DNA from: Alicyclobacillus tolerans
GTDB lineage: Bacteria; Bacillota; Bacilli; Alicyclobacillales; Alicyclobacillaceae
Direction of reading: 5' to 3'
Length of the DNA: 64,000 nucleotides
Assembly (NCBI RefSeq): GCF_900142255.1
Contig: NZ_FRAF01000012.1
Span: 1 to 64,000, forward strand
Both the position numbers and the translations under genes were made by a program. Shown piece by piece: positions 47,412-57,400 of this stretch (position 1 is the first letter of the stretch; the number at the start of each line of letters is the position of its first letter). The notes below the pieces were generated by a model. The model had not been told where the DNA came from. It worked only from the letters and a program-made list of their open reading frames with translations, and did not search any database.

Positions 47412-48677
47412 TCAGAAAAAACGTGTGACATCCCGATAGGTTATGACAACGGTCAAGAGCATTAGTAATCCAAAACCGACTAAATGAACCAACCCTTCTT
47501 TACGCGGGTCGATAGCTTTTCCACGTATCAACTCGACAAGCATAAAAAGCAATCTGCCACCATCAAGCGCTGGTATGGGAATTAAATTAAAGAGACCAAG
47601 ATTGAGCGATAAGAGTGCAGTGATATACATCACCTGCCAAACACCTGTTTGTGCTTGCTGGGAAATGACATCCGCAATGCCGACAGGACCAGATAAATCG
47701 TTGAACTGATGACGTTCAATCACTTGAGCATAGAGATGAATGGCATTCACACTGTTGGTGTAAACAGATTTAAAGCCTTGGGCAAAAGCATCGAAAGGAT
47801 TATGTGTCAAAGTACTGTCTATGCCTATAATGGGTGTGGACTGGTATAATTCCGGCCTCACCAGAAGCCATTTTTGATGCCCATCGCGCTCCACCAAAAG
47901 CGGGATGGGTTTGGGAGGATTCGATTTGTCAGCAACAATCACTCGCTTAAGATCGTACCAAGTTTGAATAGGCACTCCGTTAGCCTGAACAATTCGATCG
48001 CCTTGTTGCAAATGAGCTGCAGCGGCAGGTGTATTCGGTAGCACTGCACCCACGACAGGAGCGCTCGATGGAACACCTACATGCAAGAAAACAAGTGAGA
48101 AAAGAACTCCTGCCAACAAAAAATTCATCACTGGGCCAGCCAAAATAATCGAAGCACGCGCCCATAGGGACTTACCAATCATTTGCTCCCCTGGGGAGAC
48201 TAGAGGAATGCTGGAACGGAGACTGGTCTGCAAACGAGCATGCGGTCTGACTGAATAGGAGCGAATACCGTCTGCTGTTTCCATGGTAATAAACATGTGC
48301 TTGGTCAAATCCAGATTAACCAACGTCCCCACGGTCCGCCCTGGCAGTGAGTCAGGCTCACCAATGGCGTCAATACGACCGCTGGAATCAAGCGAGAAAG
48401 CTAGCTGCTCACCTTTTTTGAAGTATGCATCCTGTGGCATTTCACCCGCAAGTTGAACAAAGCCGCCAATAGGAAATAGGCGTAACGAATACTCTGTACC
48501 GTTTTTGCGAAAAGCAAATAATTTGGGCCCCATACCAATAGCAAATACAGGCACGGCTACTCCATTACGTTTGGCAACATAGAAGTGGCCAAACTCATGC
48601 AACATGATGCATACCACAAAAACCAATACTATCGCGATGACCGAACGGAGCGTGTGCACCAACGGCAACCACCACAT
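47412..48677 (-). CDS. rseP: Site-2 intramembrane metalloprotease RseP/RasP
   Basis: Cleaves membrane substrates such as anti-sigma factors and signal peptide remnants. The 421-residue protein has HEFGH (27-31) in the first membrane segment, a PDZ domain (about 195-270) and the second active-site motif in PIPALDGGRL. The ATG follows GGAGGGTG. It lies between dxr and polC; B. subtilis has proS between rasP and polC, and that gene is absent here. Confidence 0.95.
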   Translation of the reverse strand: MWWLPLVHTLRSVIAIVLVFVVCIMLHEFGHFYVAKRNGVAVPVFAIGMGPKLFAFRKNGTEYSLRLFPIGGFVQLAGEMPQDAYFKKGEQLAFSLDSSGRIDAIGEPDSLPGRTVGTLVNLDLTKHMFITMETADGIRSYSVRPHARLQTSLRSSIPLVSPGEQMIGKSLWARASIILAGPVMNFLLAGVLFSLVFLHVGVPSSAPVVGAVLPNTPAAAAHLQQGDRIVQANGVPIQTWYDLKRVIVADKSNPPKPIPLLVERDGHQKWLLVRPELYQSTPIIGIDSTLTHNPFDAFAQGFKSVYTNSVNAIHLYAQVIERHQFNDLSGPVGIADVISQQAQTGVWQVMYITALLSLNLGLFNLIPIPALDGGRLLFMLVELIRGKAIDPRKEGLVHLVGFGLLMLLTVVITYRDVTRFF

Positions 48678-48698
48678 GGATACACCCTCCTTCCCTAC

Positions 48699-49871
48699 TT
48701 AAACATCCTGCCCTAATTCTTCTTTTTGTATAAGAAGCCAGGCACGACGTCTTACATCTTCATCAATATGGAGCGCATCTGAAATCGACCGAGGTACCGC
48801 ATAATCACTAGACTGCAACAGTCGCTCTACAATCTCCGCTATATGGAGATAGCCAATGCGCTGTTCAAGAAACGCTTGTACAGCCACTTCGTTGGCTGCA
48901 TTTAACACGCAAGGCATGGCGCCTCCCGCTCGACCTGCTTCATACGCTAAACGAAGGGCTGGAAAACGTTCCAGATCAGGTTCTTCAAACGTCAATTGAC
49001 GCAGCTTGACAAAATCAATTCGTTCTAAATCCAGCTTTACTCTGGCAGGATACGTGAACGCATATTGAATGGGCAAACGCATATCATGGTTGCCTAACTG
49101 GGCAACAATTGAACCATCTACATACTCCACCATGGAGTGAATAATACTTTGCGGATGGACGAGTACCTTTATTTTATCATATGGCGCAGAAAATAAATGA
49201 TGCGCTTCAATGACTTCTAAACCCTTATTCATAAGCGTGGAACTATCCACCGTAATTTTGGCGCCCATTTTCCACGTCGGATGCTGTAAAGCCTGTTCTA
49301 GGGTAACCGACTTCAATTGTTGCACGCTGTAAGTGCGAAACGGTCCCCCGGAAGCTGTTATGTAAAATGACTCTACTTCTTGACGTTTCCCGGCCAGAAG
49401 CGCTTGAAAAATCGCAGAATGCTCACTATCCACAGGAACTAGGCTCGATCCGTTGACAGACACGTGCTCCATGATTAAATCTCCTGCCGCCACCAACGTC
49501 TCCTTATTTGCCAGCCCTACCACAGCACCTTGAGAGATAGCGCGCCAAGTAGGAGCAATTCCTGCGGCACCGAGCACTGCAGAGATCACAAGATGGGCTG
49601 GAACGGAAGCAGCTTCTTCCAAGCCAGCCTGACCCACGCCCACATCACAAGGGAGTCTGCCATGAAATAGTTGAATCAGTTCTTGCCGCGAGTGTTCATC
49701 CTGTACAGAAACGTACTGAGGTGCAAACTCATCTATCTGTTGTTTGAGCAACCTCATATTCTTTCCTGCACTCAGGGCTACCACCTGCCATGCAGGAGAG
49801 AGGCGTCGAACAACATCTAAACTGTTACAGCCAATGACTCCAGTGCTGCCCAATATGCTGACCTTCGACAC
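48699..49871 (-). CDS. dxr: 1-deoxy-D-xylulose 5-phosphate reductoisomerase
   Basis: Second step of the MEP isoprenoid pathway, NADPH-dependent. The 390-residue protein starts SKVSILGSTGVIG after the initiator and has ANKETLV, VDSEHSA, SGGPFRT and LNAANEVAV. I chose the GTG at 49871 since AAGAAGTG lies upstream; a 22-residue extension overlaps the cdsA end. It feeds UppS, encoded two genes away. Confidence 0.96.
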   Translation of the reverse strand: MSKVSILGSTGVIGCNSLDVVRRLSPAWQVVALSAGKNMRLLKQQIDEFAPQYVSVQDEHSRQELIQLFHGRLPCDVGVGQAGLEEAASVPAHLVISAVLGAAGIAPTWRAISQGAVVGLANKETLVAAGDLIMEHVSVNGSSLVPVDSEHSAIFQALLAGKRQEVESFYITASGGPFRTYSVQQLKSVTLEQALQHPTWKMGAKITVDSSTLMNKGLEVIEAHHLFSAPYDKIKVLVHPQSIIHSMVEYVDGSIVAQLGNHDMRLPIQYAFTYPARVKLDLERIDFVKLRQLTFEEPDLERFPALRLAYEAGRAGGAMPCVLNAANEVAVQAFLEQRIGYLHIAEIVERLLQSSDYAVPRSISDALHIDEDVRRRAWLLIQKEELGQDV

Positions 49872-49908
49872 AGAATCACTTCTTTTCTTTCCAGTATGTT
49901 CAAAATTT

Positions 49909-50706
49909 CTAGGAAAAAGAAAACCACAACAAACCATATGTATGGACCATATAAAACATAAACGGAGCAGCGAACAACAGACTATCTACTCTATCCAAAA
50001 TGCCGCCATGTCCGGGTAACAAGGTACCCGAATCTTTGACTCCTGTACTTCGTTTGTAAGCTGATTCAATCAAATCGCCAAGCTGAGATAAAATAGAAAT
50101 TCCAGCACCTAGCCCCAGTAAAGCGACCAGATGAATTTGTCCTACAGCTAAACCAAACAGAGCCGCACCGACTGCTGCACCCAAAATGCCGCCGAGAGAC
50201 CCGGAAATAGTCTTCTTTGGTGAAATGTCAGGCCATAATTTAGGTCCTTGCAACCAACGTCCGACAAAAAAAGCAGTAGTGTCACTCATCCATACCGCGA
50301 TTAAAAAGGACCAGAGAAAAAACCAGCCATGAGGAACCAATCTTAATTGAATCATGCTGTGTCCGCCAATGCCGATATACAGCATTCCAACAAAGATAGG
50401 AGCAACTTGGGCCAGATGGTTGCGATTTCGAGTCAAAACAGGCCACAATAGGCAAAGAGCAACCATAACTGCAAGAGAAATGGGATGGTACCATCCAGTA
50501 TCAAACTCTATATAAGTGACAGCTATTACAGCCAAATACATCAAAGATTGACGATAAGAAACACCAAACATCCGCACAAACTCCGTAACACCCGCGGCTG
50601 TCACCAACCATACCGCAATTTCCCATGGCCAAGCATTGGGCAGGAGCAAAACGATCAAGATTACAGCCACACCAATGGTCGCTGTAAGTACGCGCTGTTT
50701 GATCAT
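49909..50706 (-). CDS. cdsA: Phosphatidate cytidylyltransferase
   Basis: Integral membrane enzyme making CDP-diacylglycerol, the precursor for PgsA. The 265-residue protein is almost all hydrophobic helices, with the C-terminal signature LGDLIESAYKR and KDSGTLLPGHGGILDR-D. The ATG at 50706 follows GTAGGTGAGAG. It sits between uppS and dxr in conserved order. Confidence 0.95.
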   Translation of the reverse strand: MIKQRVLTATIGVAVILIVLLLPNAWPWEIAVWLVTAAGVTEFVRMFGVSYRQSLMYLAVIAVTYIEFDTGWYHPISLAVMVALCLLWPVLTRNRNHLAQVAPIFVGMLYIGIGGHSMIQLRLVPHGWFFLWSFLIAVWMSDTTAFFVGRWLQGPKLWPDISPKKTISGSLGGILGAAVGAALFGLAVGQIHLVALLGLGAGISILSQLGDLIESAYKRSTGVKDSGTLLPGHGGILDRVDSLLFAAPFMFYMVHTYGLLWFSFS

Positions 50707-50710
50707 TCTC

Positions 50711-51472
50711 TCACCTACCTATATCGCCAAACCGGCGCTGCCGGCCACTAAATTCTTGCAGAGCCCGGAGAAGATGCTGCCGATTAAAGTCAGGCCAGAG
50801 TACGTCGGTAAACCATAATTCAGCATATGCGGATTGCCAGACGAGAAAATTGCTGAGCCTTATTTCTCCGCTGGTGCGTATGATAAAATCGGGATCAGGC
50901 TGATGGGCGGTGGAGAGTTGAGCAGCCAAAGCACTTTCATCAATATCTTGTGGAGCTATTCGCCCCTCTGCCACTGCTTCGGCAAGTTTACGCACGGCGA
51001 ACACAATATCCATACGCCCTCCATAATTGAGAGCAAAATTAACGTTCATCCCTGTATTTTGTTTGGTTCTCTCCAACGACTGCAATACTGTCTCACGTGT
51101 ATCGGCAGGTAATTGTTCAGTATCGCCAATCACACGAATCCGCACATTGCGTTCCATTAATTCATCAATTTCCGTAATAAAAAACTGGCGAGGCAACTTC
51201 ATGAGAAATTCCACTTCACGTTGTGGCCTCTTCCAATTCTCGGTAGAAAAGGCATAGAGGGTAAGATATTCAATACCTAAATCATCACAAGCCCGAATCG
51301 TCTCTTTCATAGCTTGCATACCTGCATGGTGACCAGCGATTCTCGGCAATCCACGACGCCGCGCCCAACGGCCATTGCCGTCCATGATGATACCAACATG
51401 CTTAGGCCGAACTGCAAGCGAATCGATGTCAGGATTCTGTCCTCGGTTGTCCCAACCCCATCTCCAGCGCAC
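50711..51472 (-). CDS. uppS: Undecaprenyl diphosphate synthase
   Basis: cis-prenyltransferase that makes the C55 lipid carrier for the cell wall. The 253-residue protein has D31 in IIMDGNGRWA, the substrate region YAFSTENWKRP and the C-terminal RTSGEIRLSNFL. The GTG start follows GAGGGATGATCG. It is followed at four bases by cdsA. Confidence 0.96.
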   Translation of the reverse strand: MRWRWGWDNRGQNPDIDSLAVRPKHVGIIMDGNGRWARRRGLPRIAGHHAGMQAMKETIRACDDLGIEYLTLYAFSTENWKRPQREVEFLMKLPRQFFITEIDELMERNVRIRVIGDTEQLPADTRETVLQSLERTKQNTGMNVNFALNYGGRMDIVFAVRKLAEAVAEGRIAPQDIDESALAAQLSTAHQPDPDFIIRTSGEIRLSNFLVWQSAYAELWFTDVLWPDFNRQHLLRALQEFSGRQRRFGDIGR

Positions 51473-51531
51473 CGATCATCCCTCACAATCCGGCGACAGT
51501 TTGTTAAATCCAATACTTTCCAATCTTAAGC

Positions 51532-52850
<1,319 letters not shown>

Positions 52851-52911
52851 TCATCCAATTTTGAGCCCTATAGCTTTATATATTGCGGGGACCACGACAA
52901 TACCTGGTTTG

Positions 52912-52950
52912 CAAAAGGGGAACACATAGTGTCTCCACGCCGTGTTCCCC
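52912..52950 (-). terminator. Terminator after tsf
   Basis: Minus-strand stem GGGGAACAC / GTGTTCCCC with a 16-base loop, then TTTTG. Ends the rpsB-tsf unit before pyrH. Confidence 0.75.
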
Positions 52951-52976
52951 TGCTTATACCGCAAAGGCCAGTGCCA

Positions 52977-53627
52977 TTAAACGCGAACCTGCGACATGAC
53001 CTCTTCAGCAAAGTTACTCTCTTTCTTTTCAATACCTTCACCAACAACAAAACGTGTGAAACGGCGGATGGAAATATTCTCGCCTATTTGGGCAATTTTC
53101 TCACGCACCAACATCTCCACTGTCTTATCTGGATTTTTGACAAACGGCTGGTCTAGAAGGCAAATTTCTTTCAAATATTTTTCAATACGTCCATCCACAA
53201 TTTTATCCACAATATTTTCCGGCTTACCTTCATTCAAAGTTTGCGCCCGAAGAATTTCGCGTTCTTTCTCTATGAACTCACTCGAAACTTCATCGCGACG
53301 CACATAAAGTGGATTAGAGGCAGCAATATGCATAGCAATATCACGAACCAATTGACGAAAATCTTCGTTTTTGGCCACAAAGTCAGTTTCACAATTCACT
53401 TCGACCAAAACGCCAATCCGTCCACCGCCATGAATATAAGCTTCCACCAATCCTTCCGCAGCTACACGACCCGATTTTTTAGCAGCAGATGCCAGTCCGC
53501 GCTCGCGCAAAACTTCCATCGCTCTCTCCATATCCCCATCGGCTTCAGCTAAGGCGCGCTTACAATCCATCATACCTGCACCTGTTTTCTCACGCAATTC
53601 TTTGACCATTGACGCTGTAACTTCCAT
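52977..53627 (-). CDS. tsf: Elongation factor Ts, short form
   Basis: Nucleotide exchange factor for EF-Tu. The 216-residue protein has the UBA-like N-terminus ([18 protein letters not shown]) and the TDFV exchange motif ([13 protein letters not shown]). B. subtilis EF-Ts is about 293 residues; this one ends soon after the first core subdomain, like the short EF-Ts of Thermus and some other lineages. The reading frame is intact, so it does not look truncated by mutation. It is separated from rpsB by a terminator. Confidence 0.96.
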   Translation of the reverse strand: MEVTASMVKELREKTGAGMMDCKRALAEADGDMERAMEVLRERGLASAAKKSGRVAAEGLVEAYIHGGGRIGVLVEVNCETDFVAKNEDFRQLVRDIAMHIAASNPLYVRRDEVSSEFIEKEREILRAQTLNEGKPENIVDKIVDGRIEKYLKEICLLDQPFVKNPDKTVEMLVREKIAQIGENISIRRFTRFVVGEGIEKKESNFAEEVMSQVRV

Positions 53628-53711
53628 CTCATTTCCTCCTCAATTCAGCAAAAACTTAGAATACCATTTGAGCACATACCTAACGAAGTTCTTTCAACAC
53701 GCATTAGCGCA

Positions 53712-53748
53712 CAAAAAAGGTGACGAGCCACAGATGCTCCCGTCACCT
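53712..53748 (-). terminator. Terminator between rpsB and tsf
   Basis: Minus-strand stem AGGTGACG / CGTCACCT with a 14-base loop, followed by TTTTTTTG. Probably partial, since tsf has no evident promoter of its own in the remaining 85 bases. Confidence 0.8.
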
Positions 53749-53759
53749 ACTAGCTCCAA

Positions 53760-54464
53760 TCAGGCAGTGGTTTCTTCCCCTTGACCTTGAGCGCCTTCTA
53801 ATACAGCATCTGCCAACTTGGCAGTCAACAGTTTAACAGCCCGAATAGCATCATCATTACCCGGAATCACATAATCAATTTCATCCGGATCACAATTGGT
53901 GTCGACGATGGCTACAATTGGAATACCGAGCTTACGCGCTTCTGCAACAGCAATCCGTTCTTTGCGCGGATCAATCACAAACATAGCGCTCGGCAATTTC
54001 TTCATACCTTTGATGCCGCCAAGAAAACGTTCCAAACGCTCAGCTTCTTTGCGAAGCAAGATAACTTCTTTCTTAGGCAAGCGTTCAAAAGTCCCATCTT
54101 CCTCCATACGCTCCAACTCTAGCAAACGCTGGATACGTTTTTGGATGGTTGGGAAGTTGGTCAATGTACCGCCCAGCCAGCGCTGATTGACATAAAACAT
54201 GCCACAGCGTTCTGCTTCTTCTTTTACAGCTTCTTGAGCCTGCTTTTTAGTGCCAACGAACAGGATAGTTTCGCCATTCGCAGCAGTGTCACGAATAAAA
54301 TTATAAGCTTCTTCAACTTTGCGAACAGTTTTTTGCAAATCGATGATATAAATCCCATTGCGCTCCGTAAAAATATAACGAGACATCTTGGGGTTCCAGC
54401 GACGGGTTTGATGTCCAAAATGAACACCCGCCTCCAACAATTGCTTCATAGAAATAATCGCCAA
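53760..54464 (-). CDS. rpsB: 30S ribosomal protein S2
   Basis: Small-subunit protein needed late in assembly. The 234-residue protein has [30 protein letters not shown] and [20 protein letters not shown]. The start is probably TTG at 54464, with AGGAGGAG eight bases upstream; an ATG lies five codons later. It has a strong promoter and a leader of about 120 nt. Confidence 0.97.
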   Translation of the reverse strand: MAIISMKQLLEAGVHFGHQTRRWNPKMSRYIFTERNGIYIIDLQKTVRKVEEAYNFIRDTAANGETILFVGTKKQAQEAVKEEAERCGMFYVNQRWLGGTLTNFPTIQKRIQRLLELERMEEDGTFERLPKKEVILLRKEAERLERFLGGIKGMKKLPSAMFVIDPRKERIAVAEARKLGIPIVAIVDTNCDPDEIDYVIPGNDDAIRAVKLLTAKLADAVLEGAQGQGEETTA

Positions 54465-54587
54465 AGATAACTCCTCCTAAACGGTTTGTCCTCCGCCCTC
54501 GTCATATGAACCTGCGACCAGTTGGACCCGCAAGCCATCAGATAAGCGTGTGTGCTCCACTTCACTGTGGGCATTGCACCGTTCTCC

Positions 54588-54616
54588 AATATATCACAGC
54601 CTGCGTAAGACTGCAA
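54588..54616 (-). promoter_or_regulatory. Promoter of rpsB
   Basis: Minus-strand TTGCAG, 17 bases, TATATT. It gives a leader of about 120 nt, long enough for autoregulation by S2, though I recognise no defined element. Confidence 0.7.
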
Positions 54617-54628
54617 TGACCCACTCTA

Positions 54629-55282
54629 TCAATTCAGAGTCGGCGGCATATGCAAGGCTCGTTCCACACGTAAAACCTCAGCAACTGGTAAGGATAACTG
54701 TTGAGCAGCCTGTTCTGCAGTCAAGCCTTGAGTTAAAGCATCGAGAATCTCAAAGTAACGTGGAGAAAAGGAAGGAGATTCAACTGTTTCTGCAGCTTCA
54801 GGTTTCTGAGCATTCAATGCTTCACCAACCTCTTCTCGAGACATTTCTATTAACTGTTTCATCAACAGCTGTTCACCCGCCAATGACTGACCCACATCAT
54901 CAAATCTCGAAACAACTTGCTCATTCTTTGAAAAAAATTTTATATGGTGAGGTTCGTCTTTTTGAAGTATCTCTTCCAATTGATTGAAACGTTCTTCTAA
55001 TTTGCCAACACGCTCATCCATGGTTCGTTCTAACGCATCTAAATTGGATCGCAATTCCATGTAAATATCTTCTAAAATTTTCACAACTTCTTCATTAACT
55101 GCGGAAATCATAGCTTGCGGACTTTCCTTTGCTTGAATGACTTGTGGATTGGCCAGAGCACCGGAGCGCAGCCAACGAAAAATACCTTTTAACCCACCAT
55201 ATTGTTTCCATCCCCCCGTAGAAGTATAGAGTACGACGACCATAGCCGCACAAAGTAGACCCATAGCTCCTGTCAACCACAT
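54629..55282 (-). CDS. SwrB/YlxL-like membrane protein (DUF6115-like)
   Basis: A 217-residue protein with one N-terminal membrane segment (about 4-22), a coiled coil (about 75-130) and a C-terminal helix-turn-helix-like end (LTQGLTAEQAAQQLSLPVAEVL), the plan of DUF6115 proteins. In B. subtilis the gene after sigD is swrB (ylxL), which promotes flagellar assembly. Here it keeps that place before rpsB, but sigD itself is missing. AGGAGGTGA precedes the ATG and lies at the junction with an IS remnant. Function is inferred from position and architecture. Confidence 0.75.
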   Translation of the reverse strand: MWLTGAMGLLCAAMVVVLYTSTGGWKQYGGLKGIFRWLRSGALANPQVIQAKESPQAMISAVNEEVVKILEDIYMELRSNLDALERTMDERVGKLEERFNQLEEILQKDEPHHIKFFSKNEQVVSRFDDVGQSLAGEQLLMKQLIEMSREEVGEALNAQKPEAAETVESPSFSPRYFEILDALTQGLTAEQAAQQLSLPVAEVLRVERALHMPPTLN

Positions 55283-55727
55283 ATCTGTTCACCTCCTAGT
55301 ATATTACCGAAGTACTGGCGGCCTTCATCGCTAAACACAGCCGGAATCGCCTGGGCCTGGATAATGCAGAAAACCTCAAGTCTGTTGCCGCCGCGCCACT
55401 GGGCATTGACACGGCAGTGGATGCGTACCGACTGCATTTGCGCCTGCTTGTCCAGCAAATTCGCTTCACAGAGTGGCCCTTAGAACGACTCCATGCCGAG
55501 ATCGAAAAGCGCCTCAAAGCTGCTGTTGCGCGCAAATTGACATACATCATTCATGCCTTGTTGCGTGACAAAAAGCCATACGAACCAATCGCGTAAGATC
55601 ATATATTGGACTGAATCTGCAAACCCGTCTGTCTCTGACAGGCTTATATTGATACCCTCAAAAATCACTTCCCTTCATAGGTCTTAGAACTCAATAGAGT
55701 ACTTAACATTAGATAGATGCTCTTTCT
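55283..55727. other. Gap at the expected sigD site, holding an IS scar
   Basis: In B. subtilis sigD (about 760 bp) lies between cheD and swrB. This 445-bp gap contains the swrB-like ribosome-binding site, a plus-strand transposase remnant (55300-55596), and about 130 bases next to cheD in which I see neither gene nor terminator. No sigma-factor sequence is visible in any frame. Confidence 0.7.
55300..55596 (+). pseudogene. IS110-family transposase remnant
   Basis: An open plus-strand frame without a start codon, ending in TAA at 55594-55596. It encodes SRNRLGLDNAENLKSVA followed by YRLHLRLLVQQIRFTEWPLE, resembling the middle of IS110-type transposases just after the DEDD domain, then jumps to ARKLTYIIHALLRDKKPYEP, resembling the extreme C-terminus. 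The N-terminal catalytic part and the segment between these blocks are missing, so it is an internally deleted, inactive relic. The call rests on recognition of the family pattern. Confidence 0.7.
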
Positions 55728-56243
55728 TCAAATCGTATATGTACCCTTGATAGCAGTACGAATTTGTAACAACTCTGTCTGCAAATCAAACTCAATAGTT
55801 CGACCCGTATTGCCTCCAAAATCAGTTGAAACCAACTCTACTCCAGCGTCTCGCAAATAGTTTTCTACTGCTTCAGCATTACGCGGGCCCACCCGGAGAA
55901 TATCGGAATTGGCCGATCCGCTAAACATTTGCGCACCACCCGCAGCTTTGGCTTTCAACGAACTGGGCCGCAAACCCTGCTTTGAAAATTCATCCAACAG
56001 CCAATCCAAAGCGAGATCGGCATATTTACATACGTTTCCTGAAAAATTAGGTGGTGATTGAGGAAGCATAATATGAACTAAACCGGCTATATTTTTCCTT
56101 GCATGGTATAAAACCACGCCAACGCACGAACCGAGACCCGTTGTCCCAATTCGATCTGGCCCTGAAACGATTGCCCCTTGAGCAATACCTACCCGAATCA
56201 GTTGGCTTTCTTGAATCGAGGGTAAGGTGAATTCACACATCAT
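55728..56243 (-). CDS. cheD: Chemoreceptor glutamine deamidase CheD
   Basis: Deamidates receptor glutamines and partners with CheC in Bacillus-type chemotaxis adaptation. The 171-residue protein has the catalytic Cys40 (GLGSCVGVVLY) and His57 (GLVHIMLPQ). The ATG at 56243 (or the next codon) overlaps the end of cheC by about ten bases. It is the last intact gene of the chemotaxis run. Confidence 0.94.
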   Translation of the reverse strand: MMCEFTLPSIQESQLIRVGIAQGAIVSGPDRIGTTGLGSCVGVVLYHARKNIAGLVHIMLPQSPPNFSGNVCKYADLALDWLLDEFSKQGLRPSSLKAKAAGGAQMFSGSANSDILRVGPRNAEAVENYLRDAGVELVSTDFGGNTGRTIEFDLQTELLQIRTAIKGTYTI

Positions 56244-56853
56244 TATCCCACCCCAGCGCACTGAACAGCTTGACCATAGATTGTGGGTGAGGGAGAAGGA
56301 AGAAATGGCCATCGATGTTCATTTGTCCTTGCCAAATTTGCGTGTTAATCAAAATCGCTTGATCGGCTATATCACCAGAGAAAGCAAGGCCGATGTCGAG
56401 AATGGCACCAGCCATGTCCACAGCAATCGACGGTACTGAAAGAGTAATTTGCAGCGACGCGAGTTCACTGATGGCGGTGACATAGCTGCCAGAAAGAATA
56501 TTTCCAACTTCCGCCAGCGCTGAAAGCTGCAATTCTTCAAAAAGAAGCCCTTCATGACCTGTCAAATTCAGCTGATGCAATAGATGTTCCGCACTTTGCA
56601 TGGGTAAAAGCAGAAACATGCTTCCATTCATCTGCCCCCCAATTTGTAAAAAGATGCCGACAACAGGCGCCTCTGGACCGCCAGCAATATCTGCAATCTC
56701 GTCAAACGGGCATAATCTAGCAGCTGTGACGGACATTTGTACACTTTCTTGCAACAATACAGACAACGCAGTAGCAGCATGACCAGCGCCCACATTGCCG
56801 ACTTCACGGAGAATATCTTGCTGTCGATCATCCAGATTATAGAATACACTCAT
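56233..56853 (-). CDS. cheC: CheY-P phosphatase CheC
   Basis: Dephosphorylates CheY-P, activated by CheD. The 206-residue protein keeps both E-x2-N active-site pairs: REVGNVGAGHAATAL (E17, N20) and ALAEVGNILSGS (E115, N118). Two sites and this length are typical of CheC rather than CheX. It is five bases downstream of cheW and overlaps cheD. Confidence 0.95.
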   Translation of the reverse strand: MSVFYNLDDRQQDILREVGNVGAGHAATALSVLLQESVQMSVTAARLCPFDEIADIAGGPEAPVVGIFLQIGGQMNGSMFLLLPMQSAEHLLHQLNLTGHEGLLFEELQLSALAEVGNILSGSYVTAISELASLQITLSVPSIAVDMAGAILDIGLAFSGDIADQAILINTQIWQGQMNIDGHFFLLPHPQSMVKLFSALGWDNDV

Positions 56854-56858
56854 GTTTC

Positions 56859-57323
56859 TTAACGTTCCTCCTGCTCCCGCAACTCCTTGAGCTGCAACTG
56901 TTCAGCATGATTAAAAAGGCGAGGCAAATGGAGGAGAATCAGCACTTGTTTCTGATGTTCTGCAATCCCCTGCAAAAATTCTGCGGAAAGTCCACCTACC
57001 ATCGAAGGAGCAGGTTGAATATCCGAATCTGCAAGTGTCACTACATCTGTAACCGCATCCACTATCATACCTACCATCATATCTTCCACTTGTACAATGA
57101 CTATACGGGAATCATCTTGCTGCAAGGAAGAAGCCAATCCCAGACGCTCACCGAGATCGACCACAGGCACAATGGTGCCGCGCAAATTCACAACACCTTT
57201 GATAAATGCGACCGTACGCGGTACACGTGTAATTTCCATAGGCTTCTCAATAGACAATACCTGGGTTACTGAGGCACCATATTTTTCCTGACCTACAGCC
57301 ATGACGACAAATTGTTGCTCCAT
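56859..57323 (-). CDS. cheW: Chemotaxis coupling protein CheW
   Basis: Scaffold joining receptors to CheA. The 154-residue protein is a single CheW domain with ITRVPRTVAFIKGVVNLRG and VPVVDLGERLG. ATG at 57323 has AAGGAG eight bases upstream; a GTG three codons earlier is less likely. Confidence 0.95.
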   Translation of the reverse strand: MEQQFVVMAVGQEKYGASVTQVLSIEKPMEITRVPRTVAFIKGVVNLRGTIVPVVDLGERLGLASSLQQDDSRIVIVQVEDMMVGMIVDAVTDVVTLADSDIQPAPSMVGGLSAEFLQGIAEHQKQVLILLHLPRLFNHAEQLQLKELREQEER

Positions 57324-57400
57324 GTCTATCACTCCTTACCCCGAATTTTTCGACTGCCAAAATATAAAAATCAATTCAAGTCTTTGAGAGGTTGTTAACT

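Noticed and set aside
55273-55668. Several minus-strand frames of 60-85 codons at the IS scar
   Set aside because: They are antisense to the transposase remnant and show no sigma-factor or other known sequence.
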